This document shows, piece by piece, positions 13,070-22,994 of a stretch of DNA of 64,000 nt (the first letter of the stretch is position 1; each line of letters starts with the position of its first letter). This DNA is from Pyrocephalus nanus (lineage: Eukaryota; Chordata; Aves; Passeriformes; Tyrannidae): assembly GCA_038380795.1 (NCBI GenBank), contig CM076266.1:13538001-13602000 (forward strand). The letters run 5' to 3'. Both the position numbers and the translations under genes were made by a program. Under the pieces are notes generated by a model. The model made no database searches. It saw nothing but the letters and a program-made list of their open reading frames with translations, and was not told where the DNA came from.

Positions 13070-13225
13070 ATGGCAGACACACCTAAGAGGAAAATTACAA
13101 AGAAGTCATCGTCTTTTTCATACGATCGCCGGAGAGATTCAGTGAAAGTTAGGAGACAGTCCAAGTCTCTTAGCTTTAAGTCAGCTACATCGGGTGCTCA
13201 GAAAAGGCAGGCACAGAAGAAGCAG
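13070..13225 (+). pseudogene. Coding-like fragment with start codon (MADTPKRK..), retrocopy 5' part or orphan exon
   Basis: An ATG in good context (GAAATGG) opens 52 codons beginning MADTPKRKITKKSSSFSYDR. The stretch is strongly basic and serine-rich, with RxxS-type phosphosite patterns (RRRDS, RRQS) and a PKRK nuclear-localisation-like motif, and resembles a disordered N-terminus of a nuclear protein. The frame ends at CAG|GTTTGT (13225/13226), a passable splice donor. Upstream, a T-rich stretch and an AG at 13048-13049 could be an acceptor. Joined to the PARD3 exon in phase 0 it would be out of frame, so it is not a simple alternative PARD3 coding exon. I do not recognise the family. It lies head to head with the minus-strand fragment below 13000. 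Confidence 0.4.
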
Positions 13226-16200
13226 GTTTGTATTTGGATATTTCTCCAAAAAAAAAAAAAAAATCCTTACCTCCTAAATTTTTGTAGAAATTATAAACTT
13301 GCTGTGTTACTGTGAAGTGGAAAGCATTCTCTGCTGATTTGTGATCTGTGTGTGAGTATGGATGTGTGTACGTACAAGCTGGGGTACAGGTAAAGCTGGA
13401 TTTTTTTCTGTAGTATTTCTTAAGAGCTAGCTAAACTTGTGGTGTTAATTTTATGGCTAGAAAAGTCTGCATCTTTTCTGCTTTTAAGACTTGATTGCAG
13501 ATTTCTGTTTTGTACCAAGGAATTGCTCCTATAATGCAATGTGTGCCCTGTGAGCTTTTGGTAGTGTTGTCTGTCGTGCTGAAAAACACGATGGGTGCTG
13601 AAACTTTTGAAATTATTATTCAGATTACAACTGTTCCACTGCTCTTCACTATTATTATTTTTTTTTTAAATGTTGAAATGTACCAGACTGAGAGCTTTAG
13701 GGAGTGAAATATTTTACTTATTCCAGAACAGGTAATGCAAGTCAGCAGCAGCACCTGTTCTGGTGGGACCAGTTCTTAGGGTTAGAGGGCAGTTTAATGC
13801 TTTGGCAGTGCTGCTCTGCCATAGTAAAAGACTTTCATACACAAGTCTTTATCTTTTGTAGCTGGGATCTAATTAAATGAAATTTCTTTAAAGAGAAGAT
13901 GTAGTGTGCACTGTAGTAAATGGAATAGAAAGTGAGCCAATTCATGAAATATCTTTGTATACTGATCCCCAATTTAATCTAGTGTGAAAGGACCACAGGA
14001 TCACTGACTACAAGGCATCTTTCACTCTGCATTTGTGTGCACAGGATGCCTTTTAAAGGGTTTAAAGGAACTTTACAGGGATTTTTTTAATTAGCTGTGT
14101 AGAATATAAAGCATTTTAACACTTTGAGAATAATGTTTCTGCAAATGCTTGAAAACAGACAAGATTTTCATGAGCAGTATAAGTGAATTTCTCACAAGCA
14201 AGTAGTGAGTTGGTCAAGAGACGGTCAGTAGGCCCTGACCATCACAACTGCACCTAAATTTTGGGGTAATATATCCATTCAGATTGAAGAAAATTTAAGT
14301 TATTGTGTCCAGTGTAAACTTTGGTATTAGTTTAAAAAGACAATGAATTTGAAATGTGGGGGATCATATTTGTTTTTAATACTATTTCTGTTGTTCTTGG
14401 AATCTTCAAATGTCTATTTAAATAGCAAGACGTTGACTAGTAAAATCTTTGCATGTTCCAGCTTATTGTGATTCTTTAGTGTTAATTATAGTCATAGCTG
14501 AAGCCGTTTTCTTTGAAATGAAGTTCCAGAAGTTTTAAATGAGGAAACATTTAGAGACATCAGAAAAACCTTCAAAGACGGCACCAAGCTCTGACAATCC
14601 CGCCCCGTAGCCGCTATTGTTGCATGTGTTTTTCAAAAATAAAGATCATAGATCTTAATTTTCTGAAGGTGTAAAATACCAAATGACATCTGTGAGCATT
14701 TGTGTTCATTGGATCCTTTGGGGAAATAGGCTACTCAAATGAATTTAATGATTTCATTTGTAGGTGCAAATCAGTGAGTACCCCCATCTTTTGATTTTAC
14801 CAGACCATAAGATTCTTGAGTCCTCTCATCTTTTGGATAGCTGCCATGGTTACTGTGTGACCTCTAGTGGTTAATGAAAAATATGCTCAATTACTGAATT
14901 CAGACTGTTTCTTGAACAAGTTCTGAATGTGTATTCTTGTTGGTTTAATTATTTAATCCTCTAAATTCTATTTTTATTGAAAAGGAAGAAAAATTCATCT
15001 GCTTCAACTTAATCTTTTATGGTGTCACTTCCAGAAAAAGTGTTTTACTAAAAGTCATTGTTCACAGGGATGTGTGTCTGAATTGCAGTCCTCATAGATT
15101 CAGAATTATAGGAGTAATTTTAAGAAACTTTTACTACTTTGGCTCGATTACAGCACATAAGTGGGTGATACAGCTGAAATGAGGCACTCTTTTCTGATCA
15201 ACTTTTGTGTACTGGATAGATCTGAAGAATGTATTTTTCCCCTTCTAAATGCTCCAGTTAACTCTAAGAAAAGTTAATTTTTCCTGCAAGCCTGGTCTCG
15301 TTTTTTAGATCATTATAATTAAGTGAGACAAAACCATTCTTACCTCCTCCCCGCCCTCCCCCTCTTCCCACGACGGCAGTACACATACTTTTATGTGTAT
15401 TGGAAATGCTGGTGAACACGAAGCACAAACGCATTTTTTACTGTTGAAATTTTAAAATACTGAGGAAAATTGTGGGTTTGAAGTTACCAGAATCTGATCA
15501 GTTTTCAACCAGCCAGACCTAACTCTGCTCAGTCCAGTGGAACTCCGGTGGTTATGCAGGATCATTCCAGGCCTGAGTTATTGAGTGATTAGGAGTTCAG
15601 TTACTGCACCAAGAGAAATGTTACTTTAAAATGCTCTTCTTTGTTTCTTTGGTGATCGAGTCTCTTTCTCCTTTTTATTTATTTATTTTTTTATTTTTTA
15701 AAACATTTTTCTAATAGATGTTTGACATCTGAGAATATTTAAAACTGTGCTTTGGTCTTTGCTGTTTTAGGAGACAATAGTAGACTTTGCTGCTCACAAT
15801 ATATGTGGTTTTACTTGGGTGGTTCCCTGGAGGAACAAGACTCTGCTTCTGCTTATGCAGGGATGCAAGCCAAAATTAGTTTTCTAAATATTTTTGTAGA
15901 TGGATATCAATCAAAGTCTCTCTAAATCACAATACACTACAAAATCCTTTTCTGCTTCCTTGACCTTTCTATTGCTGACCTCCCTTTTTTGCAGAGTTTG
16001 ATCTTTTTTTTTGATAAAATTTTCATTTTGACCTTTTTTACCTCCCCAAAATTAAAATCATTGGTAAAGAACATTTTAAAAAGGCATTGTCACATTTTCT
16101 GAATTACGATGATGTGACTGCATTTAAGGCTGCACTTTTCTTGCTTGTTTTTTTGGTGAGTTTTTATATCTTTTTTTTTTTTTTTTGGAGGAGGGCTTTC

Positions 16201-18338
16201 CGGTTGTTGTTGTTGTTGTTTGTAGCTTAGCTAACTTATTAGAAATTGAAAATCATAAAGTGTTTAAACCCAACAATATCAAATATCTCATCTAATGTAG
16301 AAATTAACCTCTTTCAAGATAATCTTCCCCTCAAGTTATTTATGATGGTAATTACTTTCACTGGCTGCTGATACTGTCATATTAATTGAAAAACCACATT
16401 GCAGAGATATGTAGGTTGGCCTTCTCAGGTATATGAGCATTAGGCTACATGATGTGTGAAATGTTTGATAGTTTTAGGAGAAGAGGTTGCCTTTTTTTAT
16501 GTTTTGAATGAAAGACAAATTCAGTATCATAAAGTAAAACCTAGAAATAAGAAAAGAAAAAATTTGAGAGCAAGATCCTTACTTGCAGGGGAACATAACA
16601 AAGAGATCCGGTGCTATTTTTAGCTGTTTTGTGAGAGCCTCTCAAGTCCTATTTCTCTTTGTCAGCGCCAGCTGACTGATTAGTATGACATGGGCTGGAG
16701 CCTCAGTGGATTAATTAAGATCTGAAACTGTTTTTCTGATAACTACTAATGTTTTGGATACAACATTTTGGAACTTGGCAGAGTTTCAGGCTCATACAAG
16801 AGTAAAAAGTGCTTGCATAGACTGCGGATTTGTGGTTTGTTCACATATATTCCTATTTTCCTTCCAGAGAGTTTCATAAAATTGAGCTGACAACCTTGTT
16901 TTCCCCTTTTCTTTCAAACTGGACAATTCCAGAACCGTGTGGGGTTTACTGCCCGCTATTGCAGATGCGGAACACTACACACAAAGAGGGTGTTGTTCGA
17001 AAACCTTCCAATCCCTGTGTTCAAATATGGCTCAGTTAATAGGAGTGCTCCAGATCCCTTGTTATGAACTTTTGAGAGCAGGCAAAGGCCCATGGGGTGC
17101 ACTTTGTGCTTTCTTACTAGAGAGAAAGACTGAGTTGGAAAATGGCAGTGGGGAGAGTGGGGGTATGAGGGGAGGGGAGTGCTCAGAGAGAGCAATGGCT
17201 TTCCAGATTAAACTCTGTGGTAAAGAACATTTACTGCAGATGTGCCAGGTGTAGGGCTACTGGTGTGTGACAGGTCTGGTGAGCAAAGCCCATAGCACAA
17301 GCAAAGCAAAATGATTTGTAGTCTGTTAAGATAACTAAGCAGTAAAGAAAAATTAGGGATGAGAGGGATCTCAAATAATTAATTTTCAGATGTAATTTTT
17401 GAAAACCATGATCTGTGAGTACTTTTCTTCTAGTGATTTTCTTCCTATTTTTTGCAAGATCTTGTTTTCAAGTCTCTGGGGCATCTCAAATGTCCTGTCT
17501 AGGGAGAAGGAAGTCAGCTTTAAGTGTGAGCCCTCAGGATTTGTTGTGAAAAATCTGATCCTGTTTCTTTTAAAATGAAACCAGACAACCATGTAAAGAG
17601 AAAAAAGCATGTGATGTGTGTAACAGCACTGGGAGATAAGAGCACGTAGGTTCATCTGGCAGCTGGGTTGTTAGAAGAAACTTGGTCTAGCAAAACTAAT
17701 TCCCTGTGGAGCATGGCAAGCTAACCCATAGTGGTTAGCTATTATTATTAAAACTGTTGTCATAGGAGGTTAAGGTGGGTTGTAGCGAGGGAAACAGGCC
17801 TACCTTCAGTTAAACACAGAGTAAAATCAGAGCAGATTGTAGTGAGAGGTTGATGGTATTGAGAGGCTTGGCCATCATGAGCCTTGAATTCTTGCTTTCC
17901 TTTTCTTACTGAGGCTTGGTTTTGGAGATGTGGTAGATTAGTGTGCTCCCTACAGCAGTGTAAATCCTCCTGCCTTGGTGGCATTTGCCATGATGGTGTT
18001 GGTTGGTGCCCTGCTCTCTGCTGATTTCCAGTGCACTGAGAGAGAAGTTGCCCTCTTCCAGAGGTGGTGGGTTCCTTCCCTTGGTGTCTTGTCCCAGAAG
18101 TTATTATGACATTACATACAGTCATACCATCTCAAGAAATATTTTGCTGTGATGTTGAAGTAACAGCACGTTGCCAGGAGGTTTTCAAATTTAGTCGGTG
18201 ATTTCTTTAATGTAAGCAAAATATTAGGCTTTATTTTGGCTATTTAGAGGTTCATCTGATGTAAATTGAGCCATGACTTTTAATTCTGCCTGAGTAATTG
18301 CTGCTATAGCTCATGTAACAGTTAACACCATTTTGGGT
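13226..18338 (+). other. PARD3: PARD3 intron, no gene seen
   Basis: Contains a poly-A run near 13245-13260, T-rich stretches (15680-15710, 16171-16187) and a GTT repeat at 16202-16221. The 121-codon minus-strand frame at 17760-18125 is locally less AT-rich, but shows no family I know. No splice-flanked exon was recognised. Confidence 0.6.
16202..16221. repeat. (GTT)n trinucleotide repeat
   Basis: Six GTT units after a T-rich, GGAGGAGGG-containing segment. Confidence 0.85.
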
Positions 18339-18938
18339 TCCTAAAGGTGTGGCTTTGTGAGGGATTTCAGCTGATCTAAGGCTCTGGTGGTGCCGCGGAG
18401 GAGAGCGGCCTCACACTCCCCCTGGCCATGGCTATGCTTCCCACCTCTTCCTGGCTCCAGCACTGGGAACTGTTGGTTGTGAAGAGTGGGGTCAGTGTGC
18501 TGATAACCCTGCCAGAAAAAAAGGGCAGGGTTCATGAAAGAAGGGGTAGAGAGACAAAGGCCTCTGCTGCAAAGCACTGTATGGAGGGAGCAGGTTTGCT
18601 GTCACCAGAGCTGTGGATGTTACGGCAGAGGAGGAGTCTCCCTTAGTAAAGCTAGTTGGGAATGGCCTTCAGGGGTCAAATTTGGAAGTGCAGAGCAGTA
18701 CCGACTGCTAAGAGCAAAGGAGGTGTTAGGGGAAGGCAGGTCCTTGGTCTTACTTGTGCCCACAAAAGGCTGGTAGTGACCCCTGAAAGACAGGGTTAAG
18801 TTTGGTGAAATGGAACATGCTGAGCTGATGGGTTCTGTGTCCATTCACCAAACTTCTCACAACTTCAAATACCCACTTGAATGCTTTTGATCTGCTGTTG
18901 AAATGTAGGCATGCACCAAGGAGAGTGAGAAACAAAAC

Positions 18939-19400
18939 AGTCACAGAGCTACAGAACGATTGAGGGTGGAAGGGACCTCTGGAAGTCACCAAGTCCAATC
19001 CCCTGCTGCAAACAGGGCCTGTGTGTTCTGGATCTCAGTATTTCCCAGGATGGAGCTTGTACAGCCTCTCTGTGCACCTGTTTCAGTATTTGCTGCCAAG
19101 GTGAAAAAGTGTTTCCAAAACCTAATCTGAGTTCCCGGTGTTGCAATTAGTGTGACTGTTGCTTCTCCTCCCACTTCTGGGTCACCTCCCAGAACATCCC
19201 AGCTCTGTTTCCTGTCTGCCCTCCCATTAGGCTATAGATGACAACAACAAGCTTCTCTTTTAGCCTCCTCTTAAAACTGGATGAGCCCAGCTTTCTTGGC
19301 ATCTCCTTGTATATCCTGTGGTCCAGCCTCTGCCACGCTGGTGACTGTCGGAGGACGTGCCAGCTACACTCATGCCTGCTTCACCTTCCAAGTGCTGTCA
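18939..19400 (-). mobile_element. Old CR1 LINE fragment, 3' part
   Basis: On the + strand it begins AGTCACAGAGCTACAGAACGATTGAGGGTGGAAGGGACCTCTGGAAGTCACCAAGTCCAA (quoted in part: GGTGGAAGGGACCTCTGGA, then CCCCTGCTGCAAACAGGG). This is the reverse of a CR1 3' end, and it continues into CR1-like text such as AGCCTCTCTGTGCACCTGTT and CTTAAAACTGGATGAGCCCAG. It is diverged and 5'-truncated. The far edge near 19400 is uncertain. The overlapping short open frames are shadows of this repeat. Confidence 0.75.
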
Positions 19401-19756
19401 AGGAGGGATCTCCCCACTCTTTTCTACAAACCCCCTCTACCAATCCAGCTGGCACCCAAACAGAACTGCTGATTATTAATTTAGAATAATAATCAGAAAT
19501 ACTGATTATTAATTTAAAATTCTTGGTGGCATTCCCTGGTTAGCAAGGAAGCAGCATGGTTTTTTCATAAAATCCCTGCGTGACTTCTATGGTCTTTTCT
19601 ACGTATTTTTCTTGCTGCTCATTGTGCAGCATTATATTCTCGAAATGGGATGATGCATTTCAGGAGATACTGTTGGCTGCAGTAATATGTTTTCTAGGTT
19701 TAGTCATTCTGTTCCAGCTAAGGAGGGAAAAACACACTGAATACAAACTAGATGGA

Positions 19757-19772
19757 AAAAAAAAAAAAAAAA
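19757..19772. repeat. Poly-A run
   Basis: A single adenine homopolymer after GATGG. No body of a retroposed sequence is evident. Confidence 0.7.
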
Positions 19773-20942
19773 GAATGATTTCTGGACATGCCTACTGCTG
19801 ACACTCCCTTTCAAAATGCTTATATTCTCAGCACTTTAGCAGAAACAGAAAATTAGTATTTTAGTACTATTCAGTACGTAAAAGTGCTCTGCCACTTTTT
19901 GTGGAATGATAACCCTTGTGTGGTGTAAAACTTAGGGGTTTTATGCTATATAAGCAATATTTTGACATGTATTTTGAACTTTCACTGAAGTTATGAGTGA
20001 ATGGTCTTTGTTTTCATTTTAATACTATTAGAAAAAGTTGTGCTTTAATGTTATGGAATTTACTAATGGAAAAGGATTTTATCTCATTTCCAACTAACAT
20101 GTTGTCACTTTGGTAATAGCAAAAAAGTTTTGCCCTCTGTTGTTCTGTGAGTGAGCATTTTGCTTTATAGCAGATTGATTTTAATGTTTCTCGACAAAGG
20201 AAGGAAAATGAATTTTAATTATCTAAAAATATGTCCCCTGGCTCAAAGTATAGTTTTCGGATAGAAAGCAAGCAATGTTTTGCTTTCTCAGCAATTTCTG
20301 TCACTTGAAGTGTGAATTGATCATGGAGGTAATAGCACATGGGGAAAATCCAGTGGGAACTGTCTGATTTCATGTGTGTTTCAGTTCAAACACTTACATT
20401 CTTTTGATTTGTAGAATATAATTTTCACTGACAGTATTAGTGGCTTTTAGAGGAACAGCCCTTGACAGATGACATCCATCTAACCAGCTGCTGCTTAATC
20501 TGACTTCAGGCTGAAGATTGCATTATCTGTCTGATTTGAAATACAGTAAATATTAATGACTGTTCATCTGTTATTTAAAATTAATACAAAGTACTGAGAA
20601 AGTGATGCTCATATTTCACCCTTCTGCTGTAACTGGCTTCTTGTCATCTGTTGGGGTAGTATCAACATTTGTGACTGACAGCTTTTCTTCTAGGGAAATT
20701 TCATTGGGAAAATTGATGTTATTTTAATTTTCTTTTTTTTCTCCCGCAGCCTTTATTACTGTAGTCTTCAATATGGTCAGAAATAGTGAGATGTCTCATG
20801 TGGTGTAAGTTTAAAACTGAAAAATCAAGATCATAGTTTCCTTGTCAATCTTGCAAAAATTAAATTTCAGATGAATTAGGTGTAGTCAAGAAATAATAAA
20901 TAAAGTTAAGCAAATAGCAAAAATAGTATACTGCAGATTTAC

Positions 20943-22196
20943 AGTCATAGAATCAAAAAATCATTTAGGTTGGAAAAGACCCCTAAGATCATCAAGTCCA
21001 ACCATTAACCCAGCACTGCCAAGTCCACCACAAAACCATACCCCTAAGTACCACATCCATACATCTTCTAATAGCTCTGGGGATGGTGACTCAAACTCTT
21101 CTCTGGGCAGCCTGTTTCCATGCTTGATGACCCTTTCTGTGAAGAAATCTTTCCTAAGATCCAATTGAAAGCTTCTGTGGTGCAACTTGAGGCCATTTCC
21201 TCTTTTTACTTGGGAGAAAAGATCAACCCCCACCTGTTGAGAGAGCTTAGGTCACCCCCAAGCTTCCTTTTCTCCAGGCTAAACACCCTCAGCTCCCTCA
21301 GCTGCTCCTCATCAGACTTGTGTTCCAGACCCTTCCCCAGCTTCATTGCCCTTCTCTGGACATACTCCAGCACCTCAGTGTCATTCTTGTACTGAATGGC
21401 CCAGAACTGGGCACAGTACTTGAGATTCACCAGTGCTGAGTACAGAGGGACAATCCCTGCCCCAGTCCTTCTCTGACACACTAATGCTGGTAGGAACCAG
21501 GATGCCGTTGGCCTTCTTGGCCAGCTGAGCACACTGCTGGCTCATGTTCAGCACCACCAGGTTTCTTTTCTGCCAGGCAGCTTTCCAGCCGTTCTGCCCC
21601 AAGCCTGAAAGTGCTACCTTGTTGTGACCCAAGACAGCACCTGGCACTTTGCCTTGTTGAACCTTATAGCACTGGCCTTGGCCCATCAGTCCACCCTGTC
21701 CAGATCCCTCTGCAGAGCCATCCTACCTTCCAGCAGTTCAACACTCCAACCCAGCTGGGTGTTGTCTGCAAACTGACAAAGGGTGCCCTCGATCCCCATA
21801 TCCAAATTACGAATAAAGATATTAAACAGGAGTAGCCTCAGTACTGAGCCCTGGGGAACACCACTGGTGACTGGCTGCCAAATGCTCCATTCACCACCAC
21901 TGCCTCTGGGCCTGGCCATCCAGCCAGTTTTTTGCCCAGTGAACAGTACACAAATCCAAGCCATGAGCAGCCAGTTTCTCCAGGAGAATGCTGTGGGAAA
22001 TAGTGCCAAAGGCTTTACTAAAGTCTGGGCAGACAAAATCCACAGCCTTCCCCTCGTCCGCTAAGTGGGTCACCTTGTCACAGAAGGAGATCAGGTTGGT
22101 CAAGCAGGACCTGATTTTTATAAACCCCTGCTGTCTGGGCCTGGTTGTCTGGTTGACCTGTGTTTGTTGTGCAATGGCACTCAAGATGATCTGCTC
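20943..22196 (-). mobile_element. CR1 LINE, 3' portion with degenerate reverse transcriptase
   Basis: CR1 is a non-LTR retrotransposon whose ORF2 encodes endonuclease and reverse transcriptase. The 3' end is at the lower coordinate (TCATTTAGGTTGGAAAAGAC on the + strand). On the minus strand the ORF2 C-terminal part appears in pieces in shifting frames: [20 protein letters not shown] (RT domain region), then [18 protein letters not shown] (RT motif B), then a FADN motif where active elements have FADD, then KFGTEE-like thumb remnants. Frames change several times, and the catalytic aspartate is replaced, so the copy is dead. Its position as a LINE inside an intron in antisense orientation is unremarkable. 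Confidence 0.92.
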
Positions 22197-22365
22197 CAGG
22201 ATGGAATTTATGACCAAAAGTTGTAAAGAAGATAAAGTAGGGAAGAATAGGATGGTGGTTATAGTTATTCCCAATGATAAAAAAAAATTTTGCACGGGGG
22301 TTTGAACTTATATTCACTGTATGCAATGCATATTAAATAAGTGGTTAGAAAGGTTACTATAAACT
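22197..22365 (+). repeat. 169-bp exact direct repeat, copy 1, interrupting the CR1
   Basis: Runs from CAGGATGGAATTTATGACC to GGTTACTATAAACT and is the same, base for base by eye, as 22826-22994. CR1 text stops just before it (GATGATCTGCTCCAGG) and resumes just after (GGGCACTGAGGTCAGGCTGT). These two CR1 pieces would be almost adjacent in an intact element, so the 169 bases sit in place of only a few CR1 codons. Confidence 0.9.
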
Positions 22366-22500
22366 GGGCACTGAGGTCAGGCTGTCAGGCCTGTGGTTTC
22401 CTAGATCTTCCTTCCGTTCCTTCTTGTAGATGGACATCACATTTGCCAACTTCCAGTCATCTGGCACCTCCCCAGCTAGCAAAGGCTGCAGGTGGATCTG
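22366..22500 (-). mobile_element. CR1 LINE continuation upstream of the 169-bp interruption
   Basis: On the minus strand this reads as the CR1 ORF2 stretch RPDSLTSVP, which normally precedes the LEQIILSAI segment found at 22150-22196. It confirms that both sides belong to one CR1 copy. The end near 22500 is where confident CR1 resemblance stops. Confidence 0.8.
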
Positions 22501-22785
22501 CCCTGTTGTCCTTCCCCCTGATTCTTACCCATAAACACTCAACCCTAGCATCACCGTCATTTAGCTCTAGGCAATCAAAACTGTCCCTAACATGTACAGG
22601 CTTACCCCACCATATCTCCTTCCTTGCCTGTCCCTTCTGAAGAGTTTGTAGCCATCTCTTGCAGCATTACAGTTGTGTCAGTAATGTTTCCATGCTGGCA
22701 AATATGTCAGCTTTCCTGCTACATAATAGCTTCCAACTCCTCTTGTTTTTGTATTCAAGCAGAGACAGAACTTCTATAGGAATAT
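22501..22785 (-). mobile_element. Repeat-derived segment, class unresolved
   Basis: Contains text like CCTTGCCTGTCCCTTCTGAAG, then ATGTTTCCATGCTGGCAA and TAGCTTCCAACTCCTCTTG. I associate this with a common avian dispersed repeat usually seen in antisense beside CR1 or ERV sequence. I cannot say from memory whether it is CR1 or an endogenous retroviral internal region. No intact open frame is present. Confidence 0.45.
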
Positions 22786-22825
22786 GATGGTTTCAAAATT
22801 CTGCCCTCGAGTGGGTGCTGAAGCA

Positions 22826-22994
22826 CAGGATGGAATTTATGACCAAAAGTTGTAAAGAAGATAAAGTAGGGAAGAATAGGATGGTGGTTATAGTTATTCC
22901 CAATGATAAAAAAAAATTTTGCACGGGGGTTTGAACTTATATTCACTGTATGCAATGCATATTAAATAAGTGGTTAGAAAGGTTACTATAAACT
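22826..22994 (+). repeat. 169-bp exact direct repeat, copy 2, beside the CR1
   Basis: Identical by eye to 22197-22365, offset by 629 bases. Copy 2 sits in ordinary flanking sequence at the 5' side of the CR1. It is therefore likely the original, with copy 1 being templated from it. Confidence 0.9.

Noticed and set aside
14575..14650. CpG-bearing segment followed by AATAAA as a possible polyadenylation site
   Set aside because: No upstream exon or open frame supports a transcript end here, and AATAAA occurs often in AT-rich sequence.
21120..22064. Many plus-strand frames of 70-105 codons
   Set aside because: They are antisense shadows of the minus-strand CR1 reverse-transcriptase region.
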